Assembly: GCA_023386315.1 (NCBI GenBank)
Contig: JAEWJZ010000001.1
Span: forward strand, 205,739 to 269,738
Source: Bacillota bacterium
Lineage (GTDB): Bacteria; Bacillota; Clostridia; Lachnospirales; Lachnospiraceae
Length of the DNA stretch: 64,000 nucleotides
Reading direction: 5' to 3'
In this document: piece after piece, positions 26,528-34,073 of the stretch
Layout: each line of letters opens with the position of its first letter
Position numbering within the stretch: the first letter of the stretch is position 1
Translations under genes and position numbers: made by a program
Notes under the pieces: generated by a model
Told to the model about the DNA's origin: nothing
Database searches by the model: none
The model's input: the letters and a program-made list of their open reading frames with translations, nothing else

Positions 26528-27406
26528 CTACTCAATATTCTGGATCTGTTCCCGTACTTTTTCTATCTCAGTCTTTAATATAATTGCCTTGTCTGATACC
26601 TCTAAATCACTGGCCTTAGACAGAATGGTATTGGCTTCCCGGTTCATCTCCTGAGCGATGAAATCCAGTTTTCTGCCCACAATTCCTCCTGCCTCCAGTT
26701 CAGACCGTGTATGTTCAATGTGGCTTCTTAACCGGACCGTCTCTTCATCCACACAGATCTTATCCGCATAAATGGTAACTTCTGCAGCAATTCTGCCTTC
26801 ATCAATGGCAGCTCCTGCCAGAAGTTCTTTCACCTTGTCTTCCAGTTTCGCCCGATATTCCACAAGAATCTTTGGAGATCTTTCTTCAATAAATTCAAGA
26901 ATATCATTCATCAGGTTCAGCTTTCCAAGGAGGTCCGCCTTTAAATTTTCGCCCTCTGTTAATCTTGTCTGCACAAAACGTTTTGCAGCTTCCTCTACTG
27001 TTTCTGAAAGAAGCTTCCACATCTGATCCTCATCTTCCGGTACTTCTTCCATAATTAGTACTTCCGGACATCTGGCGAGTGCAGAAACCTTGATATCGTT
27101 CTGAATTCCGAACTGCTCTTCCATCTTTGCAAAATATTCCATGTATTCAGCAGCCAGCGCACTGTTATACTTTAAACACATCTTGTTTTCTGTATAATCT
27201 TCATAACTGATAAAAACGTCTACTTTTCCGCGCTGAATATAATTCTTCAACAGATTCCTGATCCCTGCTTCAAAGAAATTAAACTTTTTCGGCATCTTTA
27301 TGCTTAAATCCAAATATCTGTGATTTACAGCCTTCATCTCGACGGAAATTTTATATTCATCCGTGACGGTTTCGTACCTGCCGAAACCTGTCATGCTCTT
27401 AATCAT
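26528..27406 (-). CDS. yicC: YicC/YloC-family endoribonuclease
   Basis: 292 aa. MIKSMTGFGRYE is the signature N-terminus, KAVNHRYLDLSIKMP and the C-terminal GRKLDFIAQEMNREANTILSK region complete the family pattern. YicC-type proteins were shown to be endoribonucleases in E. coli and Bacillus. The ATG at 27406 has GAGAGG 8 bases upstream; ATG 27442 overlaps the promoter -10 box and is rejected. First gene of the long run toward gerW. Confidence 0.93.
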   Translation of the reverse strand: MIKSMTGFGRYETVTDEYKISVEMKAVNHRYLDLSIKMPKKFNFFEAGIRNLLKNYIQRGKVDVFISYEDYTENKMCLKYNSALAAEYMEYFAKMEEQFGIQNDIKVSALARCPEVLIMEEVPEDEDQMWKLLSETVEEAAKRFVQTRLTEGENLKADLLGKLNLMNDILEFIEERSPKILVEYRAKLEDKVKELLAGAAIDEGRIAAEVTIYADKICVDEETVRLRSHIEHTRSELEAGGIVGRKLDFIAQEMNREANTILSKASDLEVSDKAIILKTEIEKVREQIQNIE

Positions 27407-27440
27407 TACAAATGCCTCTCTTTCGCCATAGATATAAACC

Positions 27441-27469
27441 ATTATAAGTCATAATAAAAAACAAGTCAA
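27441..27469 (-). promoter_or_regulatory. Promoter for the yicC-gmk-rpoZ run
   Basis: Minus strand TTGACT (27469-27464), 17 bases, TATAAT (27446-27441). Near-consensus; the leader to the yicC ATG is about 28 bases. Divergent from the rqcH promoter. Confidence 0.8.
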
Positions 27470-27481
27470 ATGGTTTTAAAT

Positions 27482-27510
27482 TTTACAGAACACAGTTTCT
27501 GTGTTATACT
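27482..27510 (+). promoter_or_regulatory. Promoter for rqcH
   Basis: TTTACA (27482-27487), 17 bases, TATACT (27505-27510), 37 bases before the rqcH ATG. The spacer is almost filled by a perfect inverted repeat listed separately. Confidence 0.75.
27489..27505. promoter_or_regulatory. Palindromic operator candidate inside the rqcH promoter
   Basis: AACACAGTTTCTGTGTT: 7-bp arms around TTT, lying exactly between the -35 and -10 boxes. A protein bound here would block RNA polymerase on rqcH. The regulator is unknown; it is not the CATnnTA or cre pattern. Confidence 0.5.
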
Positions 27511-27546
27511 ATCTTCATCTATAAACCTTACCGGAGGACACAAACA

Positions 27547-29289
27547 ATGGCATTAGATGGAATTGTTATGGCAAATCTCACGGCAGAAATGAAAGACCGG
27601 CTGGAAGGCGGAAAGATCTCTAAAATCGCCCAGCCGGAAAAAGATGAACTGCTGTTTACTGTTAAAAATCAAAAAAATACATGGAAGCTTTTAATTTCCG
27701 CCAGTGCCAGCTTACCACTGGTTTATTTTACGGAAAACAACAAGCAGAGCCCCTTAACTGCGCCCAATTTCTGCATGCTTTTAAGAAAGCATATCGGAAA
27801 TGGACGCATTATGAAAATCAGCCAGCCTGGTCTGGAAAGAATCCTCTGCATGGAAATCGAACATCTGGATGAATTAGGCGACAGACGAACCAAAAAACTT
27901 ATGATAGAAATCATGGGCAAGCACAGCAACATCATCTTCTGCAATGAAGAAGATATGATTCTGGACAGTATTAAACACATTTCTGCCCAGGTCAGTTCTG
28001 TTCGTGAAGTTCTGCCAGGAAGAAAATATTTTATACCCCAGACCATGGATAAAAAAGATCCTCTGACGATTACAGAAGAAGAATTTATTGCAGCTGTCAG
28101 GCACGCAGCCGCGCCGGTACAGAAGAGCCTTTATTTAAACTTAACCGGTATCAGTCCCATTATCGGACATGAGCTGTGTCATCTGGCGTCCATTGATGGA
28201 GATCATTCCGCAAATGAACTGACAGAAACGGAGCTTTTGCACTTATACCGAATGTTCTCCTTTATGATAGAAGATATTAAAAAAGGATTTTTTAAGCCAA
28301 ATATTATTTATAAAAATGAAGAGCCGGTTGAATTTGCCGCCGTCCCGCTCACCTGCTATGAAGGCAGTGATTATGAAGCGAAGTCTTTTGAATCCATCAG
28401 TACCCTTTTAGAAACCTACTATGCATCTAAGAATGCAGTAACAAGAATCCGCCAGAAATCTGTGGATTTAAGGAAGATTGTTCAGACAGCGCTGGAACGT
28501 AACTACAAAAAATACGATTTGCAGGAAAAGCAGCTAAAAGACACGGAGAAAAAGGATAAGTACAAAATATACGGAGAGCTTTTAAACACCTATGGTTATG
28601 AACTGACTGGCAGTGAAAAGCAGCTTACCTGCCTAAACTACTACACCAATGAGGATATTACCATTCCATTGGATGAGCAGCTGTCTGCTAAGGAAAACTC
28701 CCAGAAGTATTTTGATAAATACAATAAAATGAAACGGACTTTTGAAGCAGTCACAGGACAGATAAACGAGACAAAACAGGAAATCGACCATCTGGAGTCC
28801 ATCAGTGCTGCACTGGATATCGCTCTGCTGGAAGAAGATCTTGTTCAGATTAAAGAAGAACTGATGGAATACGGATACGTCAAACACAGAAAAAGCGGAG
28901 ACAAAAAACCGAAAGTCACCAGTAAGCCCTTCCATTATATTTCATCTGATGGATTTCATATGTATGTAGGCAAGAACAACTATCAAAATGAAGAACTGAC
29001 CTTTAAAGTTGCAAGCGGTAATGACTGGTGGTTTCATGCCAAAGGAATTCCCGGTTCTCATGTGATCGTTAAATCAGAAGGAAAAGAGCTGCCGGACCGG
29101 ACCTTTGAAGAAGCCGGAGCCCTGGCAGCATACTATTCCAAGGGAAAAGACAACGATAAGGTTGAGGTGGATTATATTCAGAAAAAACAAATCAAAAAAG
29201 TCGCAGGAGCAGCTCCCGGGTTTGTGATCTATCATACCAATTATTCTATGGTTGCGGAACCGGTAATTCATTCAGAGGAAGTAAAATGA
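27547..29289 (+). CDS. rqcH: NFACT-family protein RqcH (ribosome quality control, Fbp54-like)
   Basis: 580 aa with the full NFACT layout: NFACT-N (MALDGIVMANLTAEM), a central coiled coil (about residues 320-430) and NFACT-R with NDWWFHAKGIPGSHVIV near residue 495. RqcH binds stalled 50S-peptidyl-tRNA complexes and adds C-terminal alanine tails; older names are fibronectin-binding protein. CGGAGG lies 9 bases upstream. Monocistronic, with its own promoter and terminator. Confidence 0.95.
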   Translation: MALDGIVMANLTAEMKDRLEGGKISKIAQPEKDELLFTVKNQKNTWKLLISASASLPLVYFTENNKQSPLTAPNFCMLLRKHIGNGRIMKISQPGLERILCMEIEHLDELGDRRTKKLMIEIMGKHSNIIFCNEEDMILDSIKHISAQVSSVREVLPGRKYFIPQTMDKKDPLTITEEEFIAAVRHAAAPVQKSLYLNLTGISPIIGHELCHLASIDGDHSANELTETELLHLYRMFSFMIEDIKKGFFKPNIIYKNEEPVEFAAVPLTCYEGSDYEAKSFESISTLLETYYASKNAVTRIRQKSVDLRKIVQTALERNYKKYDLQEKQLKDTEKKDKYKIYGELLNTYGYELTGSEKQLTCLNYYTNEDITIPLDEQLSAKENSQKYFDKYNKMKRTFEAVTGQINETKQEIDHLESISAALDIALLEEDLVQIKEELMEYGYVKHRKSGDKKPKVTSKPFHYISSDGFHMYVGKNNYQNEELTFKVASGNDWWFHAKGIPGSHVIVKSEGKELPDRTFEEAGALAAYYSKGKDNDKVEVDYIQKKQIKKVAGAAPGFVIYHTNYSMVAEPVIHSEEVK

Positions 29290-29323
29290 TCTGAATTGTA
29301 TTATTTGTAGATATTACAGATTG

Positions 29324-29346
29324 CGGACCCTGAGGGGTCCGTTTTT
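29324..29346 (+). terminator. Terminator of rqcH
   Basis: CGGACCC (29324-29330), loop TGAG, GGGTCCG (29335-29341), then five T. It lies 35 bases after the rqcH stop. Confidence 0.88.
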
Positions 29347-29361
29347 CAAAATATTTATACC

Positions 29362-29407
29362 AAAAAAGAGCGTTAATTGCAGATTCCACATCTGCTTTAC
29401 AACGCTC
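29362..29407 (-). terminator. Terminator of the 64-aa agr-adjacent gene
   Basis: Minus strand GAGCGTT (29407-29401) pairs with AACGCTC (29374-29368); an inner GCAGAT/ATCTGC stem stacks above, and six U follow (complement of 29362-29367). It lies 14 bases after the small gene's stop, supporting that this gene is transcribed. Confidence 0.88.
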
Positions 29408-29421
29408 CATTTATTAACACA

Positions 29422-29616
29422 CTAAACTTCTAACGTTTCTATAATGTTCTTTCTTTCTGGTATAGTCGTTATTATTTCAATGCAATATTCTTCCGGGATG
29501 ATCCCCCTCATATTATGTTTTGGTAACATACTTATTTTTTCAATTACATTATTTTCAATAATATCTGGTTTCTTTTTTTCCATTTTTAATATTTTTATAA
29601 ATAAATTTTCTCTCAT
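29422..29616 (-). CDS. 64-aa protein of unknown function next to agrBD
   Basis: The ATG at 29616 (MRENLFIKILKMEKKKPD) has AGGAG 8 bases upstream; an in-frame ATG at 29640 would include that site. The protein is basic at the N-terminus, mixed afterwards, with IIPEEYCIEIITTIPE near the C-terminus and one cysteine. It has no signal peptide and no family I recognise. Own promoter (29671-29699) and strong terminator make it a separate small transcript downstream of agrD. It might be an agr-controlled effector or modulator, which is inference from position only. Confidence 0.6.
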   Translation of the reverse strand: MRENLFIKILKMEKKKPDIIENNVIEKISMLPKHNMRGIIPEEYCIEIITTIPERKNIIETLEV

Positions 29617-29670
29617 ATACCTTTCTCCTAACTTTGTCATCTGCTTACTTAGGAAAAAAAACTACATGCC

Positions 29671-29699
29671 AATATAAAAAACGTTATAAAATACGTAAA
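29671..29699 (-). promoter_or_regulatory. Promoter for the 64-aa gene
   Basis: Minus strand TTTACG (29699-29694), 17 bases, TATATT (29676-29671). An AACGTTTTT sequence in the spacer resembles half of a LytTR-type (AgrA) binding site; a second, AACGTTGTT, lies at 29801-29793. Confidence 0.55.
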
Positions 29700-29700
29700 T

Positions 29701-29734
29701 CTGCTGCCTTTTAAAAGAAACCGAAAGACAGCAG
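29701..29734. repeat. Hairpin downstream of agrD
   Basis: CTGCTG (29701-29706) and CAGCAG (29729-29734) flank further partial pairing. It lies about 125 bases after agrD and just upstream of the small gene's promoter, so it may end or stabilise the agrBD message. No good U-run follows. Confidence 0.4.
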
Positions 29735-29859
29735 ATACTCCCCTTTTTGTATAAGAAAACGATATCTTCCTATACTATATGCTTTTTCATTAAACAACGT
29801 TTTTATAATTCGTTGAATCACTCATACCGGAATTTCTGATGATGTCTTCTTTTCTAAAA

Positions 29860-30000
29860 TTACTTTGCATTACGCATCTTTAACACTTCTTCCGGAATTT
29901 TTCTTTCATAAACTCCAGCCGGAATGCTTCTCCCTACAGAATTAAGAGATACTTTAACTAATGCTTTCTGCAATTCTTTTACTACTTCCTTTTTCATCAT
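29860..30000 (-). CDS. agrD: AgrD-like autoinducer pre-peptide lacking cysteine
   Basis: 46 aa. AGGAG is 7 bases before the ATG. The N-terminal part (KEVVKELQKALVKVSL) is an amphipathic, basic helix like AgrD leaders. The core region GRSIPAGVYERKIPEE ends in the acidic, proline-containing PEEV tail that AgrB recognises in known AgrD (compare PKEL in Staphylococcus aureus). There is no cysteine; Ser25 stands where the thiolactone Cys is expected, so a lactone ring is the likely product, as in Staphylococcus intermedius. The first 47 bases overlap the end of agrB in another frame, a common agrB-agrD arrangement. Mature ends are unknown. Confidence 0.78.
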   Translation of the reverse strand: MMKKEVVKELQKALVKVSLNSVGRSIPAGVYERKIPEEVLKMRNAK

Positions 30001-30565
30001 CCTCAATCTCCTTTTTATTTGTTTTGTTTTTAGGAAATAACGTTAATACTTCCAAAACAACCGGATAAATAAGTAGTTCTCTCAGCGACGGATTCAGATA
30101 TGCAACCGTCATGATAAGAGTTAAAACAGCAACAGAATACAGTTTCTTTTTTAGAATATCTTTTGGAGTAAAATATTCTATGTTGATGGTCCTTGGTGCA
30201 AAAACCCAAATAACTATCAATGAAATAATATAGATGTATGGCAACAGGGAAAGTCTGATTGGTAAATATGTATGTCCAGTTAATGATATTGCCCATATTA
30301 GCAGCATACTAAGCCCACAGCCAGTTCCCGTTCTTGCATGTATCCCGCCAGCCTGCAATCTGAGTCCACAGAAAGCTGACAATATAAGAAGAGTTTCCAG
30401 TCCTTTTCCGATCATAATTCCTATGATCTGAATGAATACAAACTTAACAACATTATCCAATAACAGCTCAATTCCATATTGAATTACATCGCTCTCTTCT
30501 TTACTTTTGGGACTGATTTCATTCATCCAATTATTAAGCATTAATGCCATTTTATTTATGCCCAT
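29954..30565 (-). CDS. agrB: AgrB-family peptide-processing membrane protease
   Basis: 203 aa with about five membrane segments. GGIHARTGTGC holds the catalytic pair His76 and Cys83, seven residues apart as in S. aureus AgrB (His77/Cys84). AgrB removes the AgrD C-terminal tail and closes the ring. The hydrophilic C-terminus (KKEIEDDEKGSSK) is encoded by bases that also encode the AgrD N-terminus. Divergent agrCA lies 175 bases away. Confidence 0.93.
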   Translation of the reverse strand: MGINKMALMLNNWMNEISPKSKEESDVIQYGIELLLDNVVKFVFIQIIGIMIGKGLETLLILSAFCGLRLQAGGIHARTGTGCGLSMLLIWAISLTGHTYLPIRLSLLPYIYIISLIVIWVFAPRTINIEYFTPKDILKKKLYSVAVLTLIMTVAYLNPSLRELLIYPVVLEVLTLFPKNKTNKKEIEDDEKGSSKRIAESIS

Positions 30566-30682
30566 TTTTCCACCACCATTTAACCATATATTACCATAAC
30601 TTTAAGGCAAAAAATGTTTTTGCAATTTTCGTTGTGTATTTTATCTCAAACGTCAAACACGGTGATTTTTCATACAATTAGC

Positions 30683-30711
30683 TTTACTTTCTATTTCCAA
30701 CAATGTACAAT
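30683..30711 (+). promoter_or_regulatory. Candidate promoter for agrC-agrA
   Basis: TTTACT (30683-30688), 17 bases, TACAAT (30706-30711), 30 bases before the agrC ATG, which has GAGGTG upstream. The 175-base divergent region also holds TTCGTTGTG and (other strand) GACGTTTGA, weak matches to LytTR repeats. Confidence 0.5.
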
Positions 30712-30740
30712 AATAGTATTTACTAGCGAGGTGAGACACC

Positions 30741-32054
30741 ATGACATATTTTATTTATACCTTTACAGGAGGTCTTTGTAATTATTTCTCCTGCGTTAAT
30801 TTGCTGCCTAAAAAACTATCTATATTAAAAAGATTTCTTTTATTTTTATATGCTTTCGGATCTCTATTTCTCTTTAATCATGTTTATGGGCAGGCTGGTA
30901 CTTTTATTACACTTACAGGTATACTGGTAATTGTATGTATTTTGACAAAAAACGATTATCTAAGCCTGGGATGTTATTTGTTCGGATATCTATATATCAT
31001 TGCATTTAATTATCTGTTTATGTACATTGCAGGCGAAGTACTAAACATGGATATGGTGTCTATGCTTAAACATGATATCATGAACATTATTTTTTCATGT
31101 TTATACTGTGTATATTGTGGAGTTACAACTAAATTAATTGGATTATTTATTCATAAAAAATTAAATATCTCCCAATATCTGACTAACCAGCATATGCTTA
31201 AAGCGATACTAATTGACTTGTTTCTATTGGTTTTTTTCTTTGTTTTTAATTTTTCATATGGTGAACGTCTAGGATATAATTATGGTGTAATTGCACTTAA
31301 TGGAATTATTTTTTTATTGTTGTTTTCCATTACCGTCTTTTTAATGTATTCTATTTATAAAGTAACTATGGGCGAACAAGCTTATAAATTTCGTATGGCA
31401 CAGTACGAAAATCTGCAGATCTATACAGAGAAGTTGGAAAATTCTTACGGTATAATGCGAAAATTTAAGCATGATTATATGAACATACTCAGTACGATGA
31501 GCGGATTTATGGAAGAGAATGACATGGATGGGCTAATTGAATATTATGAAAAAAGAGTTCTTCCTATCAGTCACTCATTTTCGGAATCAGATACAAAACT
31601 CGGTGCCCTCTCAAAAATCAAAGATACCGCTATGAAAAGCCTGCTGTCATCGAAATTTATATATACAATGGAGATCGGTATTAATTTAAAAATTGAATTA
31701 ACTGAAATAATTGACGATCTGGTCATGGACACTCTTGATCTTTCAAGAATTATTGGGATTTTTTTAGACAATTCTATAGAAGCAGCTATGGATACAATAG
31801 ATAAAGAATTATATTACTGCATGTTTTATAAGGACAATGACCTTTATATAATTATACGAAACACTTCTCTTCCCCTAAGTCATGCAATCTCACAACTTTG
31901 CAGCCATGGCATATCTACCAAAGGGGAAGATCGCGGAGTAGGACTTTATAACGTTTCCCTCATACTAAGCAACTATGACAACATTATCTGGGATACCACT
32001 TACGAAGAACCTTACTTTACTCAGAAACTGATTCTTAGAAAAGGTGTAAAATAG
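30741..32054 (+). CDS. agrC: AgrC-like quorum-sensing histidine kinase (HPK10 type)
   Basis: 437 aa. Residues 1-215 form six or seven membrane helices that would sense the peptide. The dimerisation/phosphoacceptor region FKHDYMNILSTMSGF has the histidine at about residue 244 in the HPK10 context. The GHKL ATPase part has DLSRIIGIFLDNSIEAAMD (N box) and GVGLYNVSLIL (G box). It heads the plus-strand agrCA pair. Lower GC than the flanking housekeeping genes is evident on reading. Confidence 0.9.
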   Translation: MTYFIYTFTGGLCNYFSCVNLLPKKLSILKRFLLFLYAFGSLFLFNHVYGQAGTFITLTGILVIVCILTKNDYLSLGCYLFGYLYIIAFNYLFMYIAGEVLNMDMVSMLKHDIMNIIFSCLYCVYCGVTTKLIGLFIHKKLNISQYLTNQHMLKAILIDLFLLVFFFVFNFSYGERLGYNYGVIALNGIIFLLLFSITVFLMYSIYKVTMGEQAYKFRMAQYENLQIYTEKLENSYGIMRKFKHDYMNILSTMSGFMEENDMDGLIEYYEKRVLPISHSFSESDTKLGALSKIKDTAMKSLLSSKFIYTMEIGINLKIELTEIIDDLVMDTLDLSRIIGIFLDNSIEAAMDTIDKELYYCMFYKDNDLYIIIRNTSLPLSHAISQLCSHGISTKGEDRGVGLYNVSLILSNYDNIIWDTTYEEPYFTQKLILRKGVK

Positions 32055-32063
32055 GTGTTATAA

Positions 32064-32804
32064 ATGATTCATATATATCTTTGTGAAGATGATGAAAGAC
32101 AATTAAAAAGATGGAAAGACATTATTGAAAAATATTTGTTAATGAATTCTACAGAATCAATACTTTATTGCACTGCCTCCAATCCGGAGGAACTTTTAAT
32201 AATTAGAAAAAAATCATGTATTACAGGTCTGTATTTTCTTGATATTGATTTACAGGCCAGACAAAACGGAATTGAACTGGCTCAGGAAATCCGAAGATAC
32301 GATCCTCGTGGTTACATTGTTTTTGTTACAACCCACAGTGAAATGGCTATTCTTACGTTTCAATATAAAGTGGAAGCAATGGACTTTATTGTAAAGGATG
32401 AACCAAAAACTCTGCCGGATCAAATCTGTGCCTGTATACGTAATGCAGAAGCAAACTATAAAAATCAGCTAAATGTATCAAACCGGCTGTTATCTGTAAA
32501 AATTGATAAATCTTCTCTTATTTTAGATCAGAACGATATAATTGCAGTTACAACCGGAGAGGATTATCATAAAATTATGATACATACAAAATCTGGAGTT
32601 AAACAAATAACCGGCACTCTAAAAGAACTAAACGCAATACTAAACTCTGCCTTTTGTCAATGCAGCCGTTCTGTTATAGTAAATTTAAAGCATGTAAGTA
32701 AATATTCCAGAGAAAAGGCCATACTGATTATGGATAATAAAGAAACTTATCCCGTATCTTTTCGTATGATGGGGAAGGTACAAAAAGCGCTAAATAACCT
32801 ATAA
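32064..32804 (+). CDS. agrA: AgrA-like LytTR response regulator
   Basis: 246 aa. The receiver domain opens IYLCEDDERQ and has the phosphoacceptor in FLDID (Asp60). A C-terminal LytTR DNA-binding domain follows (about residues 140-245), including FCQCSRSVIVNLKHV, typical of the family. It lies 9 bases after agrC. It should bind 9-bp direct repeats upstream of its targets, probably including agrBD. Confidence 0.92.
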   Translation: MIHIYLCEDDERQLKRWKDIIEKYLLMNSTESILYCTASNPEELLIIRKKSCITGLYFLDIDLQARQNGIELAQEIRRYDPRGYIVFVTTHSEMAILTFQYKVEAMDFIVKDEPKTLPDQICACIRNAEANYKNQLNVSNRLLSVKIDKSSLILDQNDIIAVTTGEDYHKIMIHTKSGVKQITGTLKELNAILNSAFCQCSRSVIVNLKHVSKYSREKAILIMDNKETYPVSFRMMGKVQKALNNL

Positions 32805-32813
32805 TTTCTTCAA

Positions 32814-32840
32814 AAAAAGCCGGCTTTTACCCGGCTTTTT
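32814..32840. terminator. Bidirectional terminator between agrA and ilvA
   Basis: AAAAAGCCGG (32814-32823) and CCGGCTTTTT (32831-32840) form a stem with a short loop, giving U-runs on both strands. It serves the convergent agrA and ilvA transcripts. Confidence 0.9.
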
Positions 32841-32846
32841 CATTCT

Positions 32847-34070
32847 TTAATCTCCGTATGTCCCCTTGGATTTTACAAGCTTTGGCCGATATCCCTGAGA
32901 AGTAAGCGCAGCCATAATTGCATTCTTATGGTCTGTTCCAAATGCCTCCAGAGTAATTCTTAATTCCACTGCCGTATTACGGTTAATGCTGATAAACTGG
33001 TTATGTTCCAGGCGGATGACATTACCCTGTTCTTTTGCAAGAAGGGCGGATACCTTTGCCAGCTCTCCCGGCTTATCAGGTAGCAGTATTGATACGGTAA
33101 AGATGCGGTCTCTCTGGATCAGTCCAAGCTGTACGATGGAAGCCATGGTGATCACATCCATGTTTCCGCCGCTTAAAATAGATACAATTTTTTTGTTGTC
33201 TACATCAATATGTTTTAAAGCAGCAACAGTTAGCAGACCGGAATTTTCTACCACCATCTTATGATTTTCCATCATATCCAGGAATGCAACAATGAGTTCT
33301 GAGTCTTCAATTGTAATAATACTGTCCACATTTTCCTGGATGTATGGGAAAAGCTTGTCACCCGGACATTTTACTGCAGTACCATCTGCGATGGTGTTGA
33401 CACTGGGAAGCGATACTACTTTTCCCTGGCGAATTGATTCCTGCATACAGTTTGCACCTGCAGGCTCCACACCAATTACTTTAATCTTTGGATTTAACAT
33501 CTTTGCCAGTACGGAAACGCCTGTACAAAGACCGCCTCCGCCGATTGGAACCAGAATATAATCAACAGTCGGAAGCTCTTTAATGATTTCCATGGCTATG
33601 GTACCCTGACCGGTTGCCACATCTAAATCATTAAAGGGATGCACAAAGGTAAGTCCTCTTTCCTCTGCAAGCTTATAAGCATAGCTGCAGGCCTCATCAA
33701 AGACATCCCCTTCCAAAATAACTTCGGCTCCGTATCCTTTTGTTCTGTTAACCTTCATCAGGGGAGTTGTTGTAGGCATGACAATGGTAGCGGGAATTCC
33801 GGCAAGCTTTGCTGCATAGGCAACACCCTGAGCATGATTGCCTGCAGAGGCGGTAATCAAACCTTTGGATTTTTCTTCCTCTGTCAGAGTGCTGATTTTA
33901 TAGTAAGCGCCTCTTACCTTATAAGCCCCGGTATACTGCATGTTTTCCGGCTTAAAATACACCTTGTTTCCAGTCTGCGCAGAAAAATACTCACTGTAAA
34001 TAAGTTTCGTTTCCAGGGTGACCTTGCCAACGACTTCTGATGCTTCCTCAAACTTTTCCAATGTCAACAT
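32847..34070 (-). CDS. ilvA: Threonine ammonia-lyase with ACT domain
   Basis: 407 aa. YTGAYKVRGA carries the PLP-binding Lys51, PIGGGGLCTGVS is the phosphate-binding glycine loop, and residues from about 325 form one ACT domain (TVSILLPDKPGELAKV). It deaminates threonine to 2-oxobutanoate for isoleucine synthesis or catabolism. The one-ACT, about 400-aa form is typical of Firmicutes/TdcB-like enzymes; anabolic and catabolic roles cannot be told apart. It starts 3 bases after ftsY. Confidence 0.93.
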   Translation of the reverse strand: MLTLEKFEEASEVVGKVTLETKLIYSEYFSAQTGNKVYFKPENMQYTGAYKVRGAYYKISTLTEEEKSKGLITASAGNHAQGVAYAAKLAGIPATIVMPTTTPLMKVNRTKGYGAEVILEGDVFDEACSYAYKLAEERGLTFVHPFNDLDVATGQGTIAMEIIKELPTVDYILVPIGGGGLCTGVSVLAKMLNPKIKVIGVEPAGANCMQESIRQGKVVSLPSVNTIADGTAVKCPGDKLFPYIQENVDSIITIEDSELIVAFLDMMENHKMVVENSGLLTVAALKHIDVDNKKIVSILSGGNMDVITMASIVQLGLIQRDRIFTVSILLPDKPGELAKVSALLAKEQGNVIRLEHNQFISINRNTAVELRITLEAFGTDHKNAIMAALTSQGYRPKLVKSKGTYGD

Positions 34071-34073
34071 AAT

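Noticed and set aside
29701..29830. Short frames (36 aa from a GTG, 11 aa from an ATG) between agrD and the 64-aa gene
   Set aside because: Neither has a ribosome site and the 36-aa frame runs through the hairpin. They could be chance frames in AT-rich DNA.
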